Source: Catellatospora sp. IY07-71
GTDB taxonomy: Bacteria; Actinomycetota; Actinomycetes; Mycobacteriales; Micromonosporaceae
Assembly: GCF_018326265.1 (NCBI RefSeq)
Contig: NZ_AP023360.1
Coordinates: 6,357,501-6,421,500, forward strand
Direction of reading: 5' to 3'
Length of the DNA: 64,000 nucleotides
This document shows, piece by piece, positions 46,203 through 55,333 of the stretch (position 1 is its first letter; each line of letters starts with the position of its first letter). The notes below the pieces were generated by a model. It saw nothing but the letters and a program-made list of their open reading frames with translations, did no database searches and was not told the origin of the DNA. The translations under genes and the position numbers were made by a program.

Positions 46203-49200
46203 GGCCCGAAATGGACATGCGAGGCCCAGTGCCGCGGTCGGCTCGCGTATTTGGCACGCATCGTGGTCACCGCATCGTGAACGGCGACATCGGGCCGGGA
46301 TCCGCCGGCCACAGCCCTGTAGATCCTTTCGGCGAATTTCAGAGAAAGGGTGTCGAGCACCGGCCAAAGGGTCGCGACCACGTGCGTGTAGCCCGCCAAC
46401 TGGAAGGCGGATGCAAGATGAATCGGCTCGTCCGGCAGCTGCCTCGGATTCGCGGCGGTCGTGCAGGCGGAGAGATAGGCCAGATAGGCGTTGCGGAGGT
46501 CGAGTTCGCCCAGCATACGAACGCTGAGCTCACCGTCGTACAGGGCGAGGTGGGAGTTCGAGGGCTCGTCGAGGTCGGCCACCCCGTGGCAGGAGAAGTG
46601 AGCCCAGCTCGCACCCAGGAGCTTCTCTCGGACCGCCCGCAGAGTGGCCCCCTCGCCTAGCAGCGGGGCGGAGGCGACTGGCAATGTGTCGGCTACAGCG
46701 CACGCCTCATCCTCAGCCGAGTTCAATCGGGCTGCTGCCGGATCGAGGTACTCGTTGACGCCGACGATGAGCGCCTCACCGTGACCTCGGGCGTCGCGTG
46801 CCTGCCGCGCCGCGTGCAGCGACCGTGCCGTGGTCGTGTACGAGGACACCACCCGATCGTGGACCGTCCGCGAATCGGAACCGGCAAGGTTGTGATACCC
46901 GGCCGCGTGAAGGGGTAGCAGTGAGAGCAGGCCGGACGGCATCCACCAGATTCGTGGCCATGAGTAGGTCGGTCCGTCCGGTGTGCCATGGTATCCGAGA
47001 CGATTCATGATCGGTTCGGCCACAGTGTCCCACAGCCAGGCCAGTACCTCACTGACGACTGCATCGTCCGCACCCGCATCGATGTTGCCGTCATCGGCGT
47101 ATAGAGCTGCCAGAAACCGTTCGACCTGGTGCACCACATCTTCGTGGCTCAGGTCCGGCAACGGCACATGGTCCACGGCTTCCGCGGTGAGAATCAGCGC
47201 ATCGCTACGCTGTCCGGCGACGGTCACCGCGACGACGGTGCCCTGGCCGGCCGACTCCCGCATCTGCGACACTGACGGCGGCAGTCCGAACTCCTCGAAG
47301 CCAGCGACGCCGCGAACTCTCTGGAGCAGCGCCTCCCATCGCCGGGCGAGCTGATCTCGCTGCCGCAGGACCGCATCGTGATCAGCCTCTGCACGGTACC
47401 TTTCGGTGACCGCATCAGCGATCGGACCGTGCGCGAGGCCGGCGCTCAGATCGCCTCCGAGCTGGATGCGAAGCTGCTCCATTTCCTCTGCCATGCCGGC
47501 GTCAGCACGCCGCAGTTCTTCAACACCTGAGCGTGCCTCCATTGCCTGCCCCAAGAGCACACCCCTGCCTGCCTCCAGTCCCTGCCAGGCAGCTTCGACA
47601 TGATGTAACCGTGCGGATCGGCGGAGCTGCTGATCTGCGAGCGACAAATGCGCCGCGGCAGCGAGTGGGCCCAAGCCGCGCACGAAGTCGAGGTTGCGCC
47701 GTCGCTCCGAGGTGTCGAGGCCGTGGTCGACGAGCTGCGGGAGCAGGCGGAAGACGAGGCTCAGGGCGTCCTGTGCTGCATCCCACTCGGAGAGGTTGGC
47801 CGCCGCTTCGGCCCACCGACGTCCGCAATAAGCGCGACGGTGCGGCGGTGCGCTGGTGATCATCGAGCCCTGCCGGAAGGCCTCGGCCTCTGCCTTGCGG
47901 TCCTGCGGATCGCCGGTGAGGGCGAACCTCGCGCGCAGCGTGCCGCCAAGGTCCGCGAAGAGGCTCGCCCGGTCAAGATGATCTGATGGCAATGCGCGCA
48001 GCGCGTCGTGCTGGAGTTCAACCGCAGCATCGATGTCCGCGAGAGCGCCGGTGGCCGCCGTCAACTGTGCGAGGTTCGCCAGGCAGCGAGCACGGTCGGG
48101 GTGTCCGTCGGGCGCTGCAGATAGCGCACTACCGGCCAGATCAAGCGCCCGTCGATGATCGTCTGGAGTCCCCGCAACCTTGTGGCGCCGTTCGAGGGCC
48201 GCGCTGAGGTTCCGCACGACCCGGTTGTAGAGCGGGTGGGCCTCCGACATGTCCGCCACCGCGGACTCGGCCGTGGAGATTGATCTGTCCAGATCGGTGT
48301 CGCTCTCCGTCTTATCGAATCGGGCCGCGAGCGCGATCGATAGATTCGTCATGTGCATCGGATAGGCGTGGTGGCCGAGGGCCGTGCCGGAGACGGCTTC
48401 CTCCAGCAGCCGCACCGCATCGTCTATATCCCACATTTGGCCAGTCCGCTCGAAACGAGCAAGCACACTCACGGCGAGGTTCGCCTGCAAGGCGGCCACA
48501 TCCGGATCACCTGGGCCGATGAGCTGCACCGACTCACGGCTGGCACCGATCGCCTCGTCGAGGTCGGTGATGCTCCCGGTACGCTCATACCTCCATGCGA
48601 GTGCGACCCCGAGGTTGGCTAAGCAGCTGGCTCGATGCGGGTGACCCGGCGCAGCGGCGCTCAACGCCGTCCGCGCGGATTCGACGGCTGCATCGAGGTC
48701 TGCCGTGGACCCGGTGAGTTCGAACCGGGCTCCGAGAGCCGAGTTCAGATTCGCGTGGATTCCCGGGAAGTGGCGCTCGTCAGGCCGAACGAGCGCTGCG
48801 GCCGTCCGTATTAGGGTGATCGCCTCCTGCAGTTCGGTAGTCTCGCCGGTGTGCTCGCATCGCGTCACGAGGGCAGCGCCCAGGTTCGACAGGTAGTGAA
48901 CGCGGTCCGCGTCGCCATCTGCCGCTGACGCGAGTGCAGCTCGAAAGAGGCTAATCGCCTCGTCGAGGTCAGGGGCTGAGTGCCGGTGCTCGAAGCGTGT
49001 CTTGAGAGTCGCGGCGAGTACCGTCAGCACACCCGGCTCGCCTGGTAGACCTGCGAGCAGAATCCGGCGCCACCGGATGCTCTCGTCGAGGTCTGCGCTG
49101 TCTCTGTAACGACGGAAGCGCGTTTCCAGCGCAACGCCGAGACTCTGCACGTGGATCATGTCGGCGTTCGATACGGCTGAGTATTCTCCGACCGCGGCTC

Positions 49201-50386
49201 TGCCAAGCTCGACCGCCTCGTCGAGGTCTGCGCGGTCACCGGTCATCCCGTACCGCAGCTGCAGCGATACTCCGAGATTCGACATGTACTTCGGCAGGCT
49301 GTCGTCGCCGTTGCCACCGGCGACGGCCGCTCGCCCCTCCTCGATCGCGCAGTCCAGGTCCGTTCGCGCATTGAGTTGCCGGTAGCGTGCCGCAAACGCG
49401 AGACTCAGGTCATGCCTGAACGAAGGCGAGGCAGAGTCACGGTCGGCTGCTAGGGCGGCTCTCGCGATGCCGATCGCCTCGTCGCGCGTCACAGGGTCCT
49501 CTGCCCGGCCGGCTTCGACGAACAGTGCGCTCGCCAGGTTGACCAGGCATAGGGCGCGATTGGGGTGGTCGATCTCGGCTGACGCGACAGCGGCTCGGGC
49601 CACGGCGATCGCCTCGCGCAGATCCGCCAGATCGCCCGCCAAGGTGTATCGCATCCGGACCCTGTTGCTGAGGTTGGACAACCGGGCGGCTCGAAACCGA
49701 TCGTCGACTGCCGTCAGGTCGATCGATCGATGTTCTACGCTGATCGCGTCATTGAGATCTGGTCGACTGCCCGAGAGGATGAAACGCGCGGTCAGTGCCA
49801 ACGCCAGATTCGACAGCGACGACGCCAGATGATCGCGTTTTCCGGCAGACGTCCCCGCGACCGAGTAGTGTGCTAGCTTGATCGCCTCCTCGAGGTCTGG
49901 CCGCGATCGGTCTCTCTTGAACCGCAGCCGCAGCATGTGGCTGAGATGGTTCTGAATCTCCGGCCGGGCGGACCCGCCCTCGGGCATAGCTGCCGCCAGC
50001 TGGCGGCCGATCGATATAGCCTGGTCGAGATCGGCCTGCTGGGGACTCTCGATAACTCGCAGACGCAGGCAGTCGAAGAGGATGAGCAGACAGCTGCTGT
50101 GCGTGGCCGAGCCAGCCCGAAGCGTGGACGCGGCAGTTCTGCAGACGCCGATGCTCTCGCCTAGATACGCGAAGTCCCCGGTCAGGTCGAAGAGGATCCG
50201 CCATGCGGCTGCCAACTTCGGCAGAGCGTTCTCACGCTGGACGGCGTCGATGCGGGAATGTGCGAGTGCCTGCCTCAAATAGACGACGCCACCTCTCGCA
50301 GCGTCGGGATCCCGTTCTTCGTAGGCCTTGCTCAAAAGATCACCGGCGTGTTGAAGCCATTCAGCAACCTCGGAAGAACCTGGCAT
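46199..50386 (-). CDS. TPR-CHAT peptidase, intact dyad
   Basis: 1395 residues from MPGSSEVAEWLQHAGDLLSK at 50386; the longer frame upstream to 50752 looks non-coding. Roughly 900 residues of TPR repeats (RFERTGS-type units) are followed by an ~80-residue linker and a CHAT domain with both catalytic residues: HFSCHGVADL (His1267) and AYLSACTTA (Cys1308). CHAT peptidases are caspase relatives; fused to TPRs they resemble TPR-CHAT (Craspase-type) and other defence proteases. It is convergent with the CHAT-less TPR gene. No RNA-guided effector is present, so its trigger is unknown; the TPR array probably senses a protein or scaffold. Confidence 0.88.
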   Translation of the reverse strand: MPGSSEVAEWLQHAGDLLSKAYEERDPDAARGGVVYLRQALAHSRIDAVQRENALPKLAAAWRILFDLTGDFAYLGESIGVCRTAASTLRAGSATHSSCLLILFDCLRLRVIESPQQADLDQAISIGRQLAAAMPEGGSARPEIQNHLSHMLRLRFKRDRSRPDLEEAIKLAHYSVAGTSAGKRDHLASSLSNLALALTARFILSGSRPDLNDAISVEHRSIDLTAVDDRFRAARLSNLSNRVRMRYTLAGDLADLREAIAVARAAVASAEIDHPNRALCLVNLASALFVEAGRAEDPVTRDEAIGIARAALAADRDSASPSFRHDLSLAFAARYRQLNARTDLDCAIEEGRAAVAGGNGDDSLPKYMSNLGVSLQLRYGMTGDRADLDEAVELGRAAVGEYSAVSNADMIHVQSLGVALETRFRRYRDSADLDESIRWRRILLAGLPGEPGVLTVLAATLKTRFEHRHSAPDLDEAISLFRAALASAADGDADRVHYLSNLGAALVTRCEHTGETTELQEAITLIRTAAALVRPDERHFPGIHANLNSALGARFELTGSTADLDAAVESARTALSAAAPGHPHRASCLANLGVALAWRYERTGSITDLDEAIGASRESVQLIGPGDPDVAALQANLAVSVLARFERTGQMWDIDDAVRLLEEAVSGTALGHHAYPMHMTNLSIALAARFDKTESDTDLDRSISTAESAVADMSEAHPLYNRVVRNLSAALERRHKVAGTPDDHRRALDLAGSALSAAPDGHPDRARCLANLAQLTAATGALADIDAAVELQHDALRALPSDHLDRASLFADLGGTLRARFALTGDPQDRKAEAEAFRQGSMITSAPPHRRAYCGRRWAEAAANLSEWDAAQDALSLVFRLLPQLVDHGLDTSERRRNLDFVRGLGPLAAAAHLSLADQQLRRSARLHHVEAAWQGLEAGRGVLLGQAMEARSGVEELRRADAGMAEEMEQLRIQLGGDLSAGLAHGPIADAVTERYRAEADHDAVLRQRDQLARRWEALLQRVRGVAGFEEFGLPPSVSQMRESAGQGTVVAVTVAGQRSDALILTAEAVDHVPLPDLSHEDVVHQVERFLAALYADDGNIDAGADDAVVSEVLAWLWDTVAEPIMNRLGYHGTPDGPTYSWPRIWWMPSGLLSLLPLHAAGYHNLAGSDSRTVHDRVVSSYTTTARSLHAARQARDARGHGEALIVGVNEYLDPAAARLNSAEDEACAVADTLPVASAPLLGEGATLRAVREKLLGASWAHFSCHGVADLDEPSNSHLALYDGELSVRMLGELDLRNAYLAYLSACTTAANPRQLPDEPIHLASAFQLAGYTHVVATLWPVLDTLSLKFAERIYRAVAGGSRPDVAVHDAVTTMRAKYASRPRHWASHVHFGP

Positions 50387-51244
50387 GGGATCAATGATTC
50401 TCCAATCGGCGCTCTCTTCAACCGACCTTCCGGCCGTATCTGGGGACCACAGTGGACTTCCGTATGAACTGATCCGGCGCGCGCTCGGGTCGGGTTGGTC
50501 AGCCGCCACGTTCCACCAGGCGAAGGTCAGACTGACCAGATCGGAGGACAATGGCCAACACGACGCGCGCGGCGCGTCACCGTCAGGGGTAGTTGCCGCC
50601 GGGTACACGGATGAAGCCGGGTCTGGTGTCGGCGAGTTTCTGCTGCAGGTCGGCGCGGATGTTGCCGGTGGCGACGAACGTCGGGGCGTTGCATTGCATA
50701 TCGCTGAGCCACAGCGTGCGGCCGACACCGGGGTCAAGGCCAACGGCGGCACGTCGCTGGCCGGCTCGACGGTAACGTTGTCCGCATCGGCAGGAACGGC
50801 CGGCTGAGGTAGACGAGCACCAACTGGTACGAGGTCGCGCCGTCACGAACTCCGTGGCGGCGCGAGCTCGTACACCATCCGGCCACATCAATGACTCAGC
50901 GTTCCGACCGGGACGAACACGTGGCCGAGCTGGTCGCCGGCCTGCGCACCACGGGCTCGGCGGACCCGGTCGACTACGAGCTGCCGGCAGCGTTCACCCC
51001 TAACCACCACTGGCCGTGGCCGCACCTGGACGCGGCGCTGTGGAACCTGGCCGTGGTGCAGCGTGACGCCGGAGACGCCACGTGCCGGACTGGATCCGGA
51101 CGATGCGGTAACTTGCTGGCCCCGGCATCCTCCGATCCTTCTACGCGGACCAGCCGCAGGCGATGCCCCCGGCGCACGGCGACTCCTGGGTTGCCTTGGC
51201 ATCACAGGAGTCGCCGAACGCGGGACAGGAACCGCCGGGAGGCG
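50387..51244. other. Remnant-bearing stretch without an intact gene
   Basis: 858 bases. The left part should hold the promoter of the reverse-strand CHAT gene. A reverse-strand frame ending at 50583 contains IRADLQQKLADTRPGFIRVP, like a fragment of a GH51 arabinofuranosidase. A forward frame from ATG 50891 (VDYELPAAFTPNHHWPWPHL) looks coding for ~65 residues but has no recognised family and loses character. I read this as the right edge of the accessory region. Confidence 0.35.
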
Positions 51245-52453
51245 TCAGGCTCCGCCGGGGCGCGAGCGGCGGCGGATCGCTGACACCACGCCGTACACCG
51301 CCGCGACCGCCGCGCCGAGCGCGAGCAGCGGCCCCACGCCCACCCCGTCGGAGGCGGCGCCGGTGGCGGTGCCCGCGGCAGCAGCAGCTGCGGCGGCTGA
51401 CGGGCTCGCGCCGGTCGCCGGCTCGCCGGGGGTGATGAGCCGGCCGACGGCGGCGTCGCGGGGCTGGGCGAAGCCCCAGTCGAGCAGCGCGGCGCCCTGC
51501 TGCCAGCCGCTGAGCGGCGCCGATTCGGCCCCGAGCAGGCTGACGACCAGGCGGCGGCCGTCGCGTTCGGCGGCGCCGACATAGGTGTGCCGGGCCAGGT
51601 CGGTGTAGCCGGTCTTGCCGCCGAGCGCACCGGCGTAGTTGAAGATGAGCAGGTTCTGGTTGCCGATCTGGAAGCCCTTGACCTTCTTGCGCGGCTGGTC
51701 CGGCACGCGCGCCTCGCGAGTCAGCGCGTAGCGCCGGAACGCCTCGTCGGCGAAGCAGGCGCGGGCGATCAGGGCCAGGTCGTAGGCGCTGGTGAACTGG
51801 CCGGGCGCGTCGAGTCCCGACGGGGTGACGGCGTGGGTCTGGTACGCGCCGAGCCGCGCCGCCTCTGCGTTCATGGCGCGTACGCCGCCCGCCGCGCCGT
51901 CGCCGTTGCCGCCGAGCCGGGCCAGCACGTTCGCGGCGTCGTTGCCGGACACCAGGATCAGCCCCAGCCACAGGTCCTCGACGGTGTAGCGGCCGCCTTC
52001 GACCAGGCCCGCGGCGGAGCTGCCGGGCTCGTAGTCGAGATCCTCGCGCGTGACGGTGACGACCTCCTTCGGGTCGAGGCGGCCGAGCAGCGCCGCCGCG
52101 AGCAGGAGTTTCTGCACGCTGGCGGGGGTGCCGTACTCGTGTGCGCCGCACGCGCCGAGCACCGCGCCGGTGTCGAGATCGGCCACGAGCCACGAGGTGG
52201 CGCTGACCTTGGGCGGTTTCGCGGCGCCGGGTGCGACGGCCAGGCCGGAGGTGGCCAGCTGGTCGCCGCCGACGGCGCGGTGCACGGGGTCGGCCGGCGG
52301 CGCGGACGCGCGGACCGCTTCGGACATGCGCGGGCCGGCCTCGCGGGGGCAGGGCAGCGTGGGCGCGTGCGCGGCCGCGGGCAGGGGTGTGGCGAGGACG
52401 GCGCTGAGCGTCGCGAGGGCGATCCGGGCCCCCGTTGGTACAAACCGGAGCAT
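51245..52453 (-). CDS. D-alanyl-D-alanine carboxypeptidase (S11 family, DacA-like)
   Basis: 402 residues from MLRFVPTGARIALATLS; I chose this ATG because a signal peptide follows at once (cleavage near AAAHA). The three penicillin-binding motifs are intact: SVQK (Ser112, Lys115), SGN (168-170) and KTG (279-281). A long Ala-rich linker and a C-terminal membrane helix followed by RRRSR anchor it in the membrane. It trims the terminal D-Ala of peptidoglycan stem peptides outside the cell. Divergent from the YbaB-type gene. Confidence 0.9.
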   Translation of the reverse strand: MLRFVPTGARIALATLSAVLATPLPAAAHAPTLPCPREAGPRMSEAVRASAPPADPVHRAVGGDQLATSGLAVAPGAAKPPKVSATSWLVADLDTGAVLGACGAHEYGTPASVQKLLLAAALLGRLDPKEVVTVTREDLDYEPGSSAAGLVEGGRYTVEDLWLGLILVSGNDAANVLARLGGNGDGAAGGVRAMNAEAARLGAYQTHAVTPSGLDAPGQFTSAYDLALIARACFADEAFRRYALTREARVPDQPRKKVKGFQIGNQNLLIFNYAGALGGKTGYTDLARHTYVGAAERDGRRLVVSLLGAESAPLSGWQQGAALLDWGFAQPRDAAVGRLITPGEPATGASPSAAAAAAAAGTATGAASDGVGVGPLLALGAAVAAVYGVVSAIRRRSRPGGA

Positions 52454-52597
52454 ATCCGGCACACTAGCGAATACTTCTCGCGAGTGCCGGGCGTTCGTGA
52501 AACCGTCTCGGCTGGCCCGTCCGGCACCGTCCCGATAGGCTGCTGCCCGTCTCACTGTCCCGGGCGCTCCCAGCCCGGCCTGCGTACGGGGAATGCC

Positions 52598-52999
52598 TTG
52601 ATCGGACGTAATCTCGACGACGCCGAGGAGTGGCTGCGCACCTGGACCTCACAGGTGTCCGCGCAGGCCGAGGCGGCACAGCGCATGTCGGAGCGGGTCG
52701 CCGCGCTGACCGCGACCGCGGGCGGCGCCGACGGTGCCATCCGGGTCACCGTGACCAGCTCGGGCCAGCTCACCGCGCTGGAGCTGGACGACCGGGTGCA
52801 GCGGATGCGCGGCGCCGACCTGGCCAAGGAGATCATGCGGGTGACGCGCCTGGCGCAGAGCCGCATCACCGCGCAGGTCGCCGACGTCGTCAGGGAGACC
52901 GTCGGCACCGACACCGAGACCGGCCGCGCCGTGCTCGGCAGCTACGAGCAGCGCTTCCCGACCCCGCCGGAGGACCCGGAGCACGACCGTGGCCGGTGA
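52598..52999 (+). CDS. YbaB/EbfC-family DNA-binding protein
   Basis: 133 residues from a TTG at 52598 (LIGRNLDDAEEWL), chosen because GGGG lies 6 bases before it. The fold pattern fits YbaB: a helix rich in Ala/Gln (AEAAQRMSERVAALTATAGG), the strand IRVTVTSSGQLTALELDDRV, then LAKEIMRVTRLAQSRI. In actinomycetes such proteins often sit at the head of ESX-type secretion substrate operons, as here; their role there is not settled. The stop overlaps the next gene by 11 bases. Confidence 0.75.
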   Translation: MIGRNLDDAEEWLRTWTSQVSAQAEAAQRMSERVAALTATAGGADGAIRVTVTSSGQLTALELDDRVQRMRGADLAKEIMRVTRLAQSRITAQVADVVRETVGTDTETGRAVLGSYEQRFPTPPEDPEHDRGR

Positions 53000-53321
53000 C
53001 GACACGGTACGCATGCCGATCGACTCGGTGCGGCGGCACGCGGGCAGCATCGACACCATCGCCGACGCCGTCGAGCAGGGCGCCGACGCCGCCAACCACG
53101 TGCACCTGGGCGCGGACGCGTACGGGCAGCTCTGCCAGTTCGTCCCGTCGCTGCTGGAGCCGGTGTCCGGGGCGGCCGTGTCGGCGCTGCGCGACACCGT
53201 GAACGCGCTGCGCGACACCGCCGACAAGCTGCGCGCTGCCGCGGCCACCAGCGAGTCCACCGACGTGCGCACGTCCGGCACGGTCACCGCTACGCAGAGG
53301 ACGGTGAACCTGCCGCTATGA
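52989..53321 (+). CDS. ESX/type VII secretion target-type protein
   Basis: 110 residues from a GTG. A long amphipathic helix with VRRHAGSIDTIADAVEQGAD and a second helical arm (ALRDTVNALRDTADKLRAAA) resemble the EspC/type VII secretion-target proteins, which are helical hairpins exported or acting as partners of ESX substrates. It has no signal peptide. It overlaps YbaB (11 bases) and the next gene (ATGA), so all three are coupled. Confidence 0.65.
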   Translation: MAGDDTVRMPIDSVRRHAGSIDTIADAVEQGADAANHVHLGADAYGQLCQFVPSLLEPVSGAAVSALRDTVNALRDTADKLRAAAATSESTDVRTSGTVTATQRTVNLPL

Positions 53322-54733
53322 CGTCGACCACCGCGAACCCCCTCATCGCGCCACGTCAGGACAGCACCCAGTGGTACACCGGCCTGGGCCTGGTCGAGGA
53401 CGTCATCGACTGCAAGAACGCCATCGAGTCCGAGGGCTGGGTCGACGACGCCATCGCGGGCCTGACCACCTCGCTGGACACGCTTGGCCTGGTCGTCGAC
53501 CCGCTCGGCTCGCTGGTGGCCTGGGGCGTGTCCTGGCTGATGGAGCACGTCCAGCCGCTGTCGGACGCGCTGGACTGGCTGGCCGGCGACCCGGACCAGA
53601 TCGCCGCGTACGCCCAGACCTGGAAGAACGTGTCGGTCAACGCCGCGCAGGCGGCCGACGCGCTGCGCGAGGCGGTGTGGCGCGACATCGCCGACTGGAC
53701 CGGCCCGGCCAGCGAATCGTTCCGCTCGCACGTGGCCGAGCAGATGCAGGCGCTGGGCGGCATCGCCGACGGCGCGGGCACGCTGGGCAACGCCACCGAG
53801 ATCTGCGGCATGCTCGTCGGGCTGGTCCGCGAGCTGGTCCGGGAGCTGATCGCCGAGTTCGTGGCGACCCTGGCCGCGCGCCTGCCGCAGTGGCTGGCCG
53901 AGGTCGGCTTCACCCTGGGCCTGGGCACGCCGGTGGTGATCGGCCAGGTCGCGGCGCTGGTGTCGAAGTGGGTGGCCCGCATCGGCAAGCTGATCACCGC
54001 GCTGCTGAACAGCTTCCGCAAGCTCACTCCCCTGCTGCGCCGCCTCGACGAGGTGATCGCGCTGCTCGGTGACCTGCTGCGCAAGGCGGGCCGGCGTGAC
54101 CCGCTGGACCCGAACGGCCCTCGCGGCCCCGACGCCGACGGCGACGGGCGCACGGACCTGCTCGACACGGACGCCGACGGCGACGGGGTGCTCGACGACC
54201 TGGACGGCGACGGGGTGCCGGACATCCCGCCGCCGATGGTGCGGGACAACCCCTGGCGCGGCGGGGACATGGACCCCCACTACCGCGGCGAGGAGCGGCC
54301 GGACGGCATCTGGGGCCCGCCGGGCGTGGACTACCTCGACGCGGCCGAACGCGAGGCGTACCGGCTGACCATCCGCGACGGCCTCGTGTACGACTCGCAG
54401 GGCCGGCTGTTCGACACCAGCAACGCCTCCTCGGTGCACGCGGGCGGCGGCGGCCGGGCCATCTTCGTGATGGACCAGAACGGCAACCTCTACGCCTCGA
54501 TGACGCAGGAGGCGGGCCGGTTCCACCACTCCAGCTTCCTCAGCGGGCAGCCGACCGCGGGCGCGGGCGAGCTGCAGGTCGTCAACGGCCAGGTGCAGAT
54601 GGTGACCGACCACAGCGGCCACTACCGGCCGGGCCGGTCACAGACCCAGCAGGTGCTGGACCAGCTCGGCGAGCAGGGTGTCACTGTGGACCCGAACACG
54701 CAGGTGGACTACTGGGCGCCGGAGGGCAGCTGA
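53318..54733 (+). CDS. Large ESX-type substrate, toxin-like C-terminus
   Basis: 471 residues. The N-terminal ~280 residues are helical and WXG/LXG-like: WKNVSVNAAQAADALREAVW, then WTGPASESFRSHVAEQMQAL (WxG motif). Residues ~264-306 are a Pro/Asp-rich spacer of DxDGDG repeats typical of calcium-binding loops. The C-terminal ~150 residues form a distinct domain (RFHHSSFLSGQPTAGAGELQ, SGHYRP) that recurs at the ends of polymorphic toxins but whose activity I cannot name. The order presentation domain, spacer, variable tip fits a contact toxin. A small gene 2 bases downstream may be its immunity partner. Confidence 0.65.
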   Translation: MTSTTANPLIAPRQDSTQWYTGLGLVEDVIDCKNAIESEGWVDDAIAGLTTSLDTLGLVVDPLGSLVAWGVSWLMEHVQPLSDALDWLAGDPDQIAAYAQTWKNVSVNAAQAADALREAVWRDIADWTGPASESFRSHVAEQMQALGGIADGAGTLGNATEICGMLVGLVRELVRELIAEFVATLAARLPQWLAEVGFTLGLGTPVVIGQVAALVSKWVARIGKLITALLNSFRKLTPLLRRLDEVIALLGDLLRKAGRRDPLDPNGPRGPDADGDGRTDLLDTDADGDGVLDDLDGDGVPDIPPPMVRDNPWRGGDMDPHYRGEERPDGIWGPPGVDYLDAAEREAYRLTIRDGLVYDSQGRLFDTSNASSVHAGGGGRAIFVMDQNGNLYASMTQEAGRFHHSSFLSGQPTAGAGELQVVNGQVQMVTDHSGHYRPGRSQTQQVLDQLGEQGVTVDPNTQVDYWAPEGS

Positions 54734-54735
54734 AC

Positions 54736-55329
54736 ATGACCGACAACGACTGGCGCGGGCCGGTTAACCAGCTGCTGTACTGCGTGACGTTCGACCGGCA
54801 GCTCACCGGCGAGGTCGTGGACCGGGTCGCGCGCCTGGCCGTGGAGGGCGGCGCGCTGCGGCTCGGGCCGCAGGCGTACCACGACGCGGCGACCCGGGCG
54901 CTGGCCGCGGGCGCGGACCTGACCGAGCTGCCGATGGAGCACGATCAGCAGGCCCGCGCGGACTTCCTGCGCCGGTTCACGGCCCGGCTGGACGAGCTGC
55001 GGCCGTGGCCCGAGACGGGCTTCACGAAGCAGGACGTGGCACAGTGGGCGTCCTTCGCGCGGGCCGTGCCGGTCGCGCGGCTGGACGCGCCGGTCATCGA
55101 CGTGCGCAACGTGCTGCGGGAGCGGTTCGACCGGATCGGCGCCGAGGGCGAGGACCTGTACGCGCTGATCCTGCGCCTGGGCACGGGCGAGACGGTCGCG
55201 CTGCTGGGGTCGTATGCGGCCGGGCAGCGGGTGACGCTGCTGCAGCGCGATCCGGGCGACCCGGAGACGCTGCGCCGGCACTTCCAGCAGGCGACCGGGT
55301 TCCCCGCGGAGAAGATCCAGGCCCTGTGA
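54736..55329 (+). CDS. Unknown protein, candidate immunity partner
   Basis: 197 residues, starting 2 bases after the toxin-like gene. Soluble, with no signal peptide or membrane segment. LLYCVTFDRQLTGEVVDRVA and ETVALLGSYAAGQRVTLLQR are its best-defined parts. No family recognised. Position directly after the toxin-like gene and its cytoplasmic nature fit an immunity protein, which is inference only. Confidence 0.6.
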   Translation: MTDNDWRGPVNQLLYCVTFDRQLTGEVVDRVARLAVEGGALRLGPQAYHDAATRALAAGADLTELPMEHDQQARADFLRRFTARLDELRPWPETGFTKQDVAQWASFARAVPVARLDAPVIDVRNVLRERFDRIGAEGEDLYALILRLGTGETVALLGSYAAGQRVTLLQRDPGDPETLRRHFQQATGFPAEKIQAL

Positions 55330-55333
55330 CCGC

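Noticed and set aside
46199-50386. Craspase-type (type III-E CRISPR-associated) TPR-CHAT
   Set aside because: No Cas7-11, crRNA array or other Cas gene is nearby, and the TPR array is much longer.
50387-50752. A longer N-terminus for the intact CHAT protein, starting at 50752
   Set aside because: The extra 122 residues are Pro/Ser/Arg-rich without helical repeats; TPR-like text begins only after the Met at 50386.
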